This document shows, one piece after another, positions 1-7,320 of a DNA stretch of 25,661 bases. This stretch comes from Clostridiales bacterium (lineage in GTDB: Bacteria; Bacillota; Clostridia; Oscillospirales; Oscillospiraceae). The stretch lies in contig JAAYCC010000045.1 in assembly GCA_012729875.1 (NCBI GenBank), forward strand, positions 1 through 25,661. The letters run 5' to 3'. The notes beneath the pieces are model-generated. The model saw only the letters and a program-made list of their open reading frames with translations, was not told the origin of the DNA and searched no databases. Position numbers and translations under genes: made by a program. Every line of letters starts with the position of its first letter. The first letter of the stretch is position 1.

Positions 1-50
1 AAAAAGTACCCGCAAACCACTGTTTTATCAATGATTTGCGGGCTTTTATT
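1..50 (-). terminator. Rho-independent terminator after tRNA-Pro
   Basis: Arms CCCGCAAA (9-16) and TTTGCGGG (35-42) form an 8-bp perfect stem with an 18-base loop. On the minus strand it is followed by a T-rich tract (positions 8-1), fitting a terminator for the minus-strand tRNA-Pro gene. The plus-strand side also has CTTTTATT, so it could act in both directions for a gene left of the window. Confidence 0.75.
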
Positions 51-72
51 GCCTAAATGTTAGGCGTTATTT

Positions 73-149
73 TGGTCGGAGTGTCGGGATTCGAACCCGA
101 GGTCTCTTGGTCCCGAACCAAGCGCGATACCAAGCTTCGCCACACCCCG
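73..149 (-). tRNA. tRNA-Pro, anticodon CGG
   Basis: The minus strand folds as a cloverleaf. The 7-bp acceptor stem pairs CGGGGTG (5') with CACTCCG (3') with one G-U pair. The anticodon arm is CTTGG / TTCGGGA / CCAAG, giving anticodon CGG at 115-113. The T arm contains GGTTCGAATCC. An A discriminator (76) is followed by an encoded CCA (75-73). It reads CCG proline codons. It has its own promoter at 165-193 and a terminator downstream, so it need not depend on the preceding radical SAM operon. The encoded CCA means the nearby CCA-adding enzyme would only be needed to repair this tRNA. Confidence 0.97.
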
Positions 150-164
150 AAGCGTGCAACTGAA

Positions 165-193
165 AGTATAGTTAATTTTGCACGTCTTGTCAA
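165..193 (-). promoter_or_regulatory. Sigma-A promoter of tRNA-Pro
   Basis: On the minus strand, TTGACA (193-188) and TATACT (170-165) are separated by exactly 17 bases. The predicted start lies about 9 bases before the mature tRNA 5' end (149). The -35 begins 11 bases after the stop codon of the upstream DUF2344 gene. A 7-bp inverted repeat (CGTGCAA 153-159, TTGCACG 178-184) brackets the -10. Confidence 0.85.
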
Positions 194-203
194 GAGAAAT
201 CAT

Positions 204-869
204 CTAGCGAAACACATTCATGTCCGCATCGTAGACTTGTTTGCGTGTAAAATACGCGAAATCGGGGGCGAGGTCCGGCGCAAGCTGCCTGAGCGCCGAA
301 ACAAGGTTGTCGGGGTTCATGGTCGGCTCCTGCGCCGAGAGGGTGGCTCGCAGCGTGACGGTTGTGCTGCCGCAGTCAAAGAGAATGCTGCGTATGGCGG
401 GGGATATGTCCATCTCGCCTGTGCCGCTTTTTGTTTTTTTCTCTATTACTATGCCGTCCCGCGCAAAAAAGTCCGTAAGCTCAGGCAGAACAAGTGCGGG
501 GGAGCGGAGATTATACTCAAAAACGCCTTCCACGTCCAGCCATTTTATATGCCTGAACTTGCGATCCTGCTCGTAGACCTCCTGAACATGCAGTCCCTCG
601 GGCAAAACGCGGTTCAGCCGGAAAGCTATCTCCGGCAGCGCCATGAAAGAGCTCAGCTTGAAGTCCATCAGCTCGCACTCGCTGGCCGTTCCAAGTGACA
701 GCGGCAGAGCAAAAGATATCTGCGCGTGGGGGTTGAAGCCCTCGCTATATTTCAGAGGCATATCCGCGCGCAGGAAGGCGCGCTGCATCGTGCGCATGAG
801 GTCGAGATGGGAAATGTAGACGGCTCGGCCCGTTTTTGAGAGCCTGAGCCTGAGGCTGCTTTCATTCAT
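204..869 (-). CDS. DUF2344 / TIGR03936 radical-SAM-linked protein
   Basis: This 221-residue protein belongs to the DUF2344 (TIGR03936) family, whose members are encoded beside, or fused to, TIGR03960-type radical SAM proteins. The biochemical role is not established. The recognised family signature is the N-terminal run RLRLSKTGRAVYISHLDLMR followed by KYSEGFNPHAQISFALPLSLG. The length fits the family (about 200-230). I prefer the ATG at 869 over the in-frame GTG at 872, because the Shine-Dalgarno GGAGGT (882-877) is 7 bases from the ATG but only 4 from the GTG. The start overlaps the stop of the radical SAM gene by 8 bases, which implies translational coupling and probably a two-subunit or shuttle partnership. 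In many Clostridia rng (RNase G) and rplU follow this gene; here a tRNA-Pro gene comes next instead. Confidence 0.88.
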   Translation of the reverse strand: MNESSLRLRLSKTGRAVYISHLDLMRTMQRAFLRADMPLKYSEGFNPHAQISFALPLSLGTASECELMDFKLSSFMALPEIAFRLNRVLPEGLHVQEVYEQDRKFRHIKWLDVEGVFEYNLRSPALVLPELTDFFARDGIVIEKKTKSGTGEMDISPAIRSILFDCGSTTVTLRATLSAQEPTMNPDNLVSALRQLAPDLAPDFAYFTRKQVYDADMNVFR

Positions 870-2706
870 CACAGCGACCTCCGCTCATCAGTGAGAGAGC
901 GCCGCAGGCTGTGCACTTTTTGCGGCAGTCCGGGGACAGCTCCGCTCTGTAGCACTTTTGGCGTTCATTCCACATAAACTCCGGCTTTACGCCCATACTG
1001 ACACGGCTCCAGGGCAGAAGCTCGTCAATATTTCGCTCGCGGCAGGCGTAAAATTTCGGGTCAAGGCCGCATTTCTCAAAAGCGGAGATCCAGCGGTCGA
1101 AGGAAAAATACTCCGACCAGCTGTCCAGCTTGCCGCCGGAGCGCCAGACTTCCTCAATCACGGCGCCGATGCGTCTGTCGCCGCGGGAGAGAACCGCCTC
1201 AATAAGACTTGTGTCCGCGTCGTGCCAGTTGTAGGTTATAGCCTTGGCGCGGAGATGGCTGCGCAGGAGCGACACACGGCGGCGGTACTCGTCCATATCC
1301 ACCTGGGCCTCCCACTGAAATGGCGTGTGGGGCTTGGGGACGAAGCAGGAGGTGGAGACTGTGATTCGCACGCCTCTGGATTTGTTGGATGCGTGCTGTT
1401 TCCAAAGGGCGAGGACCTTCATGGCCAGGTCTGCTATGCCCAGCACATCCTCATCGGTCTCCGTCGGCAGACCCAGCATGAAATACAGTTTCACATTGCT
1501 CCAGCCGCCCTCAAAGGCTATACGGCAGGTGTTCAGCAGGTCTTCTTCGCTGACGTTTTTGTTGATGGCATCCCGCAGGCGCTGAGTACCCGCTTCCGGG
1601 GCAAAGGTGAGGCCGCTCTTGCGGACCTGCTGGACCTTACCCATAAGCTCTATGGAGAAGTTGTCCGCGCGAAGAGAGGGCAGGGAGAGTCCTATACTGC
1701 GCGGTACGCAGTAGTCGAGAAGACCGTCGCAGAGCCGGCCCAGCGGCCGATAGTCGCTGGTGCTGAGTGAAGATAGGGTGATCTCCTGATAACCCGTGTT
1801 TTCCAGGGAAGCTATACCCTGCTCTTCCAGCTTGTCCACGCTTCTGGAGCGGACGGGACGATATGCGTAGCCGGCCTGACAGAAGCGGCAGCCGCGGATG
1901 CACCCGCGGAACAGCTCTAAAGTTACGCGGTCGTGGACAATTTCCGTGGAGGGTACAACAGGCGAGGTGGGAAAATAGCTGTTGTCAAAATCCTCTACGA
2001 TACGTTTGGTTACAAGCTCCGGAGCGCCGTCTTTTACACGAAGCTCACTGAGAGTACCGTCTGAATTGTAAAACGGTTCGTAGAAAGAGGGAACGTAAAT
2101 GCCGCCGATCTCAGCGGCCTTGGACAGAAACTCCGCTTTTGCCCAGCCGCCCCGCTTTGCTTCGCGCAGAAGCAAAAGCAGCTCACGGTTCATGTCCTCA
2201 CCCTCGCCTATGGCCATAAGGTCAAAAAAATCCGCCATGGGCTCGGGGTTGCAGCAGCTCGTACCGCCGGCAAAAACGATTGGAAGAAGCTCCGTCCTCT
2301 CAGAGGAGTGTATGGGTATGCCTGCCAAGTCAAGCATGTTCAGCACATTGGTGTAGGCCATCTCATAGCCGAGAGAAAAGCCTATGATATCAAATTCCGA
2401 CAGCGGGTCTCCGCTCTCGAGCGCCCAGAGGGGTATATGTGACTTGCGCATCTCGTTTTCCATGTCGCCCCAGGGCGCAAAAACACGCTCGCACCAGACT
2501 CCCTCCATCTCGTTGGTAATGCCGTAGAGTATCTTGATGCCGAGATTAGACATGCCGATCTCATAGGTATCGGGAAAGCACAGCGCCATGCGCAGGTCCA
2601 CATCTGCCTTGCTTTTTATGACCTGATTATACTCGCCGCCCGTATAGCGCGCGGGTTTCTGCACTTTTGGTAAAATGTGTGTAAGTCTCTTGTCCATAGT
2701 CCACAT
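862..2706 (-). CDS. TIGR03960-type B12-binding-like/radical SAM protein
   Basis: This 614-residue enzyme has an N-terminal cobalamin-binding-like region (about 35-200) and a radical SAM core. The cluster motif CX3CX2C is C269, C273 and C276 in RGCIRGCRFCQAGYAYRP, which would hold the [4Fe-4S] that cleaves S-adenosylmethionine. The tail has a second CX3CX2C (C594, C598, C601), possibly for an auxiliary cluster. The family is widespread in Firmicutes but its substrate is unknown to me. Neither the ATG at 2706 nor the in-frame ATG at 2697 has a clear Shine-Dalgarno, so the start is uncertain by three codons. The gene starts 18 bases after the M50 protease stop and overlaps the DUF2344 gene, so all four minus-strand genes look like one transcription unit. 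In many bacteria DUF2344 is fused to this protein's C-terminus; here the two are separate. Confidence 0.9.
   Translation of the reverse strand: MWTMDKRLTHILPKVQKPARYTGGEYNQVIKSKADVDLRMALCFPDTYEIGMSNLGIKILYGITNEMEGVWCERVFAPWGDMENEMRKSHIPLWALESGDPLSEFDIIGFSLGYEMAYTNVLNMLDLAGIPIHSSERTELLPIVFAGGTSCCNPEPMADFFDLMAIGEGEDMNRELLLLLREAKRGGWAKAEFLSKAAEIGGIYVPSFYEPFYNSDGTLSELRVKDGAPELVTKRIVEDFDNSYFPTSPVVPSTEIVHDRVTLELFRGCIRGCRFCQAGYAYRPVRSRSVDKLEEQGIASLENTGYQEITLSSLSTSDYRPLGRLCDGLLDYCVPRSIGLSLPSLRADNFSIELMGKVQQVRKSGLTFAPEAGTQRLRDAINKNVSEEDLLNTCRIAFEGGWSNVKLYFMLGLPTETDEDVLGIADLAMKVLALWKQHASNKSRGVRITVSTSCFVPKPHTPFQWEAQVDMDEYRRRVSLLRSHLRAKAITYNWHDADTSLIEAVLSRGDRRIGAVIEEVWRSGGKLDSWSEYFSFDRWISAFEKCGLDPKFYACRERNIDELLPWSRVSMGVKPEFMWNERQKCYRAELSPDCRKKCTACGALSLMSGGRCDE
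877..882 (-). promoter_or_regulatory. Shine-Dalgarno of the DUF2344 gene (decides start)
   Basis: GGAGGT lies inside the last codons of the radical SAM gene, 7 bases before ATG 869 and 4 before GTG 872, favouring the ATG. Confidence 0.65.
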
Positions 2707-2724
2707 CCGATATACGTGTTTTCT

Positions 2725-3318
2725 CTATTTTACACTTCCTTCTGTCTGTTTACAAGTGTTCTTTCTTTGGAGAATCAGCAGCCAGACGCCCGCGATGAAC
2801 GGCGCAAAGCCGAGGCCGCGCGCAATTAAGCACAGTCCGAAGGATATCAGCGCCGCTGCGGTGGCATATCCCAAAACTGTGACCGCTGCCTCGCCGCACC
2901 TTATTCGGTAGAGCAGGCAGCGCAGGGCCCGTCCTCCGTCCAGCGGTACGGAAGGCAGGAGATTGAACAGATTGATCACAGTACCGAGACCCGAGCAAAG
3001 CAGCAGGTATTCGCTGTTCAGCGCCCTGCCGAGCTTTGAGCAGGCCAGAGCGAACATCAGACCCAGCGCCGGACCGGAGAGCGCGACAAAAAACTCGGAG
3101 GTGCTGTCGAGGCTGCCGGCGTAGTCCAGTGAAAGCCCGGATGTGTCGGCGGTGAGGCGGATAGGGCTGACGCCGAAAGAACGCATAGCCAGCACATGCC
3201 CCAGCTCGTGAACTGCAATAGCGGGCATGCACGCTGCAATCAGCCCGCAGTCGTCAAAGAAAAACAGCAGCGCCGCCAGAAGTATAAAGCCTGTACTGAT
3301 CCGAATCTGGAAGCCCAT
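2725..3318 (-). CDS. M50 site-2 protease, SpoIVFB-like (minimal form)
   Basis: This polytopic membrane metalloprotease has the zinc motif HELGH (residues 37-41) in a membrane helix and the second motif NLLPSVPLDGG (N119, D127), together the active site of site-2 proteases. It has about five or six hydrophobic segments. It is 197 residues long and lacks the C-terminal CBS domain of Bacillus SpoIVFB (about 288 residues). In Bacillus, SpoIVFB cleaves pro-sigma-K in the mother cell and sits next to SpoIVFA. The upstream gene here is an M23 protein of SpoIVFA type, so a pro-sigma-K protease role is a reasonable inference. The ATG at 3318 overlaps the upstream stop as TGATG, indicating translational coupling; an in-frame GTG at 3327 is the alternative start. 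Residual doubt is whether the substrate is pro-sigma-K or another membrane protein. Confidence 0.87.
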   Translation of the reverse strand: MGFQIRISTGFILLAALLFFFDDCGLIAACMPAIAVHELGHVLAMRSFGVSPIRLTADTSGLSLDYAGSLDSTSEFFVALSGPALGLMFALACSKLGRALNSEYLLLCSGLGTVINLFNLLPSVPLDGGRALRCLLYRIRCGEAAVTVLGYATAAALISFGLCLIARGLGFAPFIAGVWLLILQRKNTCKQTEGSVK

Positions 3319-4160
3319 CAGAAGCACAGCTCGGGATTGTAACGCAGACCGTTTATCTCCAGCTCAAAATGCAGATGAGGCCCCGTGACCTTTCCCGAGT
3401 GCCCCGCCAGAGCCACGGGCTGTCCAAGCTGGACACTGTCGCCCGCCTCTACCAGTATCTGACTGCAATGGGCGTACAGAGTTGAGCAGCCGTTTCCGTG
3501 GTCGATGACGAGTGTGAGGCCATAGCCGGAAAAGCGCTGAACAGCTGCAATAGTGCCGCCGGCAAAGGCGTGAATTTCTTCGCCGTCACCGAGCGCGTAG
3601 TCCGTACCGTAGTGAAAGCGGACATCTCCATGGGTGGGGTGGACACGGTAGCCGAAGGCGGAGCTGACGGTGGCGTCTGCCGGGCAGGCGTATTCAAAGG
3701 GTAGAACAGGTATATCATAGCTGACTTCGGCGGGAATCACGTAGTCGGAGAATGCCGACTGTACCTCAAGAAAAGCCGCCTGCTTTTTTCTCTTTTCGTC
3801 GTCGGCGGGCGGAGGCAAGGCGCTCTCGGAAGACTCGTCTTCCGCCGCGGTATTGGTGTCTGCGAATCCGATGAGGTTTTCCGCAACCATGTCCGCCAGA
3901 ACGAAGTCTCCGGAGATGTCGAGGGGGCCGCCTTTTGCGTCGACAGGGGATTTACTGACGTCGTTGTCCTCCGAGACACGTACTGTGTCGCCGCCGGACA
4001 GCCTTGAACCAAGGGACAGCATCTGCGTACGAAAATCGGTCTTTCCCATTATTTCGGGCATAATTATATTCCGCAGCCTGTCTGCCTCGTCCGGTACGAG
4101 AAGTTTTAAGGCGGTTAAAGCTATCAAAATCAGCGCCGATACATATACCTTTACTTTCAT
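3318..4160 (-). CDS. Membrane-anchored M23 (LytM) peptidase, SpoIVFA-like
   Basis: The 280-residue protein has one N-terminal membrane anchor (about residues 4-22), a variable acidic linker, and a C-terminal M23/LytM domain (about 165-275). All catalytic positions are present: zinc ligands H183 and D187 in HYGTD and H264 in PHLHFE, with H231 and H262 as the other active-site histidines. M23 enzymes cut peptide cross-links in peptidoglycan. In Bacillus the equivalent SpoIVFA has a degenerate LytM domain and holds SpoIVFB inactive. The same pairing here (stop overlapping the M50 start) supports a SpoIVFA-like role, but the intact residues leave real hydrolase activity possible. ATG 4160 is chosen because GGAG lies 6 bases upstream; the in-frame GTG at 4172 sits on that Shine-Dalgarno. 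It is the first gene of the minus-strand operon. Confidence 0.87.
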   Translation of the reverse strand: MKVKVYVSALILIALTALKLLVPDEADRLRNIIMPEIMGKTDFRTQMLSLGSRLSGGDTVRVSEDNDVSKSPVDAKGGPLDISGDFVLADMVAENLIGFADTNTAAEDESSESALPPPADDEKRKKQAAFLEVQSAFSDYVIPAEVSYDIPVLPFEYACPADATVSSAFGYRVHPTHGDVRFHYGTDYALGDGEEIHAFAGGTIAAVQRFSGYGLTLVIDHGNGCSTLYAHCSQILVEAGDSVQLGQPVALAGHSGKVTGPHLHFELEINGLRYNPELCF

Positions 4161-4227
4161 AATAATCTCCACGTCTCAAAAAGTTACAAATACACTTCTA
4201 TATTAACTAAAAATACTTCGAAAGTAC

Positions 4228-4256
4228 TTTATTTATTTCGCTGAGGATGTTATAAT
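4228..4256 (+). promoter_or_regulatory. Extended -10 promoter of cls
   Basis: A perfect TATAAT at 4251-4256 is preceded by TGT (4248-4250), an extended -10 (TGnTATAAT). The -35 at 17-base spacing is weak (TTTATT, 4228-4233), as usual for extended -10 promoters. Confidence 0.6.
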
Positions 4257-4288
4257 TATACGAATATACGCATATACGCAGAATTCGC

Positions 4289-4293
4289 GGAGG
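4289..4293 (+). promoter_or_regulatory. Shine-Dalgarno for the TTG start of cls
   Basis: GGAGG is 9 bases before TTG 4303. No in-frame ATG with comparable spacing exists nearby; the next Met is residue 14, inside the first membrane helix. Confidence 0.6.
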
Positions 4294-4302
4294 AATTGAC
4301 CA

Positions 4303-5853
4303 TTGAACGGCTCTGGAAAGAAAAAAACTGCCTCGGGCAGAATGATAGTGACCTTTCTGCTTATTATAATGCAGATTGTTTGGCTAATTCTTTTGGTAAA
4401 CAAAGCGTCCAATAATATGGACTGGCTTTCGAATATATTTCAGATACTAAGCATCGTAATGGCCCTTTATATTGTCAACAAGGACGACGTTACAGCCTAC
4501 CGTATGGGCTGGGTCCTGCTGATTGTGATAGCTCCTGTATTTGGCGGACTTATATACCTCATATGGGGCGACAAGCGCGCATCTATCTTCATGCGGCGCA
4601 AGATTGACGCGGGCATGGAGGGTATTCAGGAGTATTTGAGCCAAAAACCAGAGGCCGAACAGGCTTTCCGCAGGGCTATGCCCCGTGCCGCGGGGTGTGC
4701 GCACTATCTTTCACACAGATGCGGCTTTCCTGTCTGGCAGAATACCGCTGTCAAGTACTATTCACTCGGCGACTTTCAGTTTCCGGACATACTTGAGGAA
4801 CTCAAAAAGGCCGAAAAGTTCATCTTTGTCGAATATTTCATAATCGAGGAGGGGCTTATGTGGGACAGTGTTCTCGGCATTCTCCGCGAGAAGGCCCGCG
4901 AGGGAGTGGATGTCCGCATAATATACGACGACTTCGGCTGCCTCTCCAAGCTGCCCAACGGCTATGACAAAGAGCTGGAGACCATGGGAATAAAATGCCT
5001 GCGATTCAACCCGTTTATACCTGTCGTTGCTGTAGTTATGAACAACCGCGACCACCGCAAGATGATAGTTGTGGACGGCAATGTCGCCTTTACCGGCGGC
5101 CTTAACCTGGCTGACGAATACATCAACCACCGAAGCCGCTTCGGCCACTGGAAGGACTCCGGCCTCATGCTCATAGGCGAAGCCGTCTGGAACTTCACGG
5201 CGATGTTCCTTCAGATGTGGAATGCTTTTCGGCCGGGAGACAAGGACATCGAGCAATATATGCCACATGAGGAGTATGAGGGACAGTTTGAAGCGGACGG
5301 CTATGTTCAGCCGTTTTGTGACTCGCCCTTTGACTATGAGGCGGTCACAGTAAACCTCTACACCGATATGATATCCCGCGCCAAGGACTATATATTCATA
5401 TTCACACCCTATCTGGCCATCAGCGACGAGATGTCCATGGCGCTGAGGATGGCCGCAAAGCGCGGCGTTGATGTACGCATGGCGATACCGGGCATACCGG
5501 ACAAGAAGCTGACATATCGCATCACACGCTCCTATACAATACCGCTCCTGCGGGCAGGGGTGAGAGTTTACGAATACACCCCGGGCTTCCTCCACTCAAA
5601 GAGCTATGTCTGTGACGACGAGACCGCCATTGTAGGCACTGTAAACTCAGATTACCGCAGCCTGTATCTGCAGTTCGAGTGCGGAGTCCTTATGAGCGGC
5701 AATGAGGCGGTTCTGGATGTCAGGGATGACGCGCTGGAAACCTTTGAGGTCTCTCACGAGGTCACTTTTGAGGAGAGAATAAAAACCGGCTTTTTCGGAT
5801 ATCTAGAGCGGGCCTTTGACTCCGTTTTAAAGATACTTGCGCCGCTGTTCTGA
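4303..5853 (+). CDS. cls: Cardiolipin synthase (PLD family)
   Basis: This enzyme condenses two phosphatidylglycerols into cardiolipin plus glycerol at the cytoplasmic membrane. It has N-terminal membrane helices (about 14-33, 43-58 and 69-89), as in bacterial Cls, and two phospholipase D (HKD) motifs: H251/K253/D258 in HRKMIVVDG and H431/K433/D438 in HSKSYVCDD. Both catalytic histidines are present, so it should be active. Its 516 residues match the family's roughly 480-515. The start is a TTG at 4303, supported by the Shine-Dalgarno GGAGG at 4289-4293 (9-base spacing); the codon itself would lower initiation. argH follows 42 bases downstream with no terminator between, so read-through is likely although the functions are unrelated. 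Cardiolipin supports polar and septal membrane processes, including sporulation, but that link here is inference. Confidence 0.95.
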   Translation: MNGSGKKKTASGRMIVTFLLIIMQIVWLILLVNKASNNMDWLSNIFQILSIVMALYIVNKDDVTAYRMGWVLLIVIAPVFGGLIYLIWGDKRASIFMRRKIDAGMEGIQEYLSQKPEAEQAFRRAMPRAAGCAHYLSHRCGFPVWQNTAVKYYSLGDFQFPDILEELKKAEKFIFVEYFIIEEGLMWDSVLGILREKAREGVDVRIIYDDFGCLSKLPNGYDKELETMGIKCLRFNPFIPVVAVVMNNRDHRKMIVVDGNVAFTGGLNLADEYINHRSRFGHWKDSGLMLIGEAVWNFTAMFLQMWNAFRPGDKDIEQYMPHEEYEGQFEADGYVQPFCDSPFDYEAVTVNLYTDMISRAKDYIFIFTPYLAISDEMSMALRMAAKRGVDVRMAIPGIPDKKLTYRITRSYTIPLLRAGVRVYEYTPGFLHSKSYVCDDETAIVGTVNSDYRSLYLQFECGVLMSGNEAVLDVRDDALETFEVSHEVTFEERIKTGFFGYLERAFDSVLKILAPLF

Positions 5854-5895
5854 TGGCGGCGGGACACATATTTGAACATATCAGCGAGGGAAATT

Positions 5896-7275
5896 ATGAA
5901 ACTTTGGTCGGGGAGATTTGACAAGAATACTGACGCGCTGGTGGACGAACTTAATGCCAGCATCGGGTTTGACTTTCGTCTGTATAAGCAGGATATCGAG
6001 GGCAGCCTTGCCCATTCTGCAATGCTCGCAAGGCAGGGGATCATTTCAGAGGAGGACAGGGATAAGATCCACTCTGGGCTCAGGGAGATTTTGGCGGATA
6101 TCGAAGCAGGCAGGCTTACATTCGGCAACGATGTGGAGGACGTCCACATGGCTGTCGAGGGCGAGCTGACACGCCGCATCGGGGACGCGGGCAAGCGTCT
6201 GCATACCGCAAGAAGCCGCAACGATCAGGTCGCGCTGGACTTCCGCTATTACCTTATGGGTGAGATCAGGCGGATACATAGGATGGAGCTTGACCTTATT
6301 GAGACCCTGATTAATATAGCAAAGAGAAATATAGACGTTATAATGCCGGCATATACGCACCTCCAGCGGGCGCAGCCGTCCACCTTTGCACACTACATGA
6401 TGGCCTACGCTAATATGCTCCGCCGCGATGTTACACGCCTTGAGGACTGCCTTGAGAGGATGGACGAGTGTCCTCTCGGCAGCGGGGCGCTCACCGCAAC
6501 TACATATCCGATAGACCGCAGAGCTGTGGCGGACGAGCTGGGCTTTGCCCGGATCACACAGAACAGTCTGGACGGCGTTTCAGACCGCGACTATGCCGTC
6601 GAATTTCTCGGGACCATCTCCCTGCTCATGATGCACCTTTCAAGGCTGGCAGAGGAGATAATCCTCTGGTGCTCATGGGAGTTCAAGTTCATCGAACTGG
6701 ACGACGCCTACTCCACGGGCTCGTCTATCATGCCCCAGAAGAAAAACCCGGACATTGCCGAGCTGGTGCGCGGCAAGACCGGCAGAGTGTACGGCGACCT
6801 CATGGCGCTCCTGACGGTTATGAAGGCGCTGCCGCTGGCCTACAACAAGGACATGCAGGAGGACAAGGAGCCGGTGTTTGATACGGTAGACACCGTAGAG
6901 AACTGCTTGCCCGTATTTACCGCTATGCTTGAGACTATGCGCGTGATACCCGAAAATATGCGTGCCGCGGCGGGAAAAGGTTTTATAAACGCCACAGACT
7001 GTGCTGACTACCTTGTCAAAAAGGGGATGCCTTTCCGTGACGCTTACACTATAGTAGGCAGGCTCGTGAATCACTGCATAGCCGAAGAGAAGACCTTGGA
7101 GACGCTGGAGCTCTCCGAATATCAGAAGCTCTCACCCATATTTGACAGCGATGTGTATAAGGCGATATCACTTGATACCTGTGTCAGTTCAAGGAGTGTT
7201 CCGGGCGGTCCCTCTCACGAGAGCGTCATGGAGCAAATAAGATATATGGAAGACTTTTTGAAAGACAGAAAATGA
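5896..7275 (+). CDS. argH: Argininosuccinate lyase
   Basis: This enzyme cleaves argininosuccinate into arginine and fumarate, the last step of arginine biosynthesis, as a cytoplasmic homotetramer of the fumarase/aspartase superfamily. The N-terminus MKLWSGRFDK is canonical for ArgH. Other family segments are HTARSRNDQ (103-111), THLQRAQP (154-161) and the signature GSSIMPQKKNP (275-285), which carries the catalytic serine loop. The 459 residues are full family length. I chose ATG 5896, with GAGGG 5 bases upstream, over the longer in-frame TTG at 5872, because the family begins exactly here. No argG, argJ or other arginine genes lie in the window, so the lyase is separated from the rest of the pathway; it follows cls closely and probably shares its transcript. 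Confidence 0.97.
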   Translation: MKLWSGRFDKNTDALVDELNASIGFDFRLYKQDIEGSLAHSAMLARQGIISEEDRDKIHSGLREILADIEAGRLTFGNDVEDVHMAVEGELTRRIGDAGKRLHTARSRNDQVALDFRYYLMGEIRRIHRMELDLIETLINIAKRNIDVIMPAYTHLQRAQPSTFAHYMMAYANMLRRDVTRLEDCLERMDECPLGSGALTATTYPIDRRAVADELGFARITQNSLDGVSDRDYAVEFLGTISLLMMHLSRLAEEIILWCSWEFKFIELDDAYSTGSSIMPQKKNPDIAELVRGKTGRVYGDLMALLTVMKALPLAYNKDMQEDKEPVFDTVDTVENCLPVFTAMLETMRVIPENMRAAAGKGFINATDCADYLVKKGMPFRDAYTIVGRLVNHCIAEEKTLETLELSEYQKLSPIFDSDVYKAISLDTCVSSRSVPGGPSHESVMEQIRYMEDFLKDRK

Positions 7276-7320
7276 GACGCTGGCGTCAGCACCGACTGCT
7301 GCTTTTATAGGAGGCGCAAC

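Larger units (their letters stand above)
4161..4302. other. Divergent intergenic region (M23 gene / cls)
   Basis: This 142-base, AT-rich spacer holds the start signals for both flanking genes. On the plus side there is a good extended -10. On the minus side I see only AT-rich candidates (for example TAATAT near 4200-4206) without a convincing -35. A sigma-E-type promoter would be expected if the left operon is SpoIVFA/B, but I cannot identify one with confidence. The palindrome AAAGTACTTT sits at 4221-4230, just upstream of the plus -10. Confidence 0.5.

Noticed and set aside
57..698. Plus-strand open frame of 213 codons over tRNA-Pro and the DUF2344 gene
   Set aside because: It translates a tRNA gene and the antisense of a conserved protein.
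4762..5595. Long open frame (277 codons) on the minus strand inside cls
   Set aside because: It is fully antisense to a protein with both HKD motifs, and its translation shows no domain. It reflects the codon bias of the plus strand.
7276..7320. Terminator between argH and the SLH protease
   Set aside because: Only a 5-bp CAGCA/TGCTG stem followed by CTTTTAT; too weak to claim.
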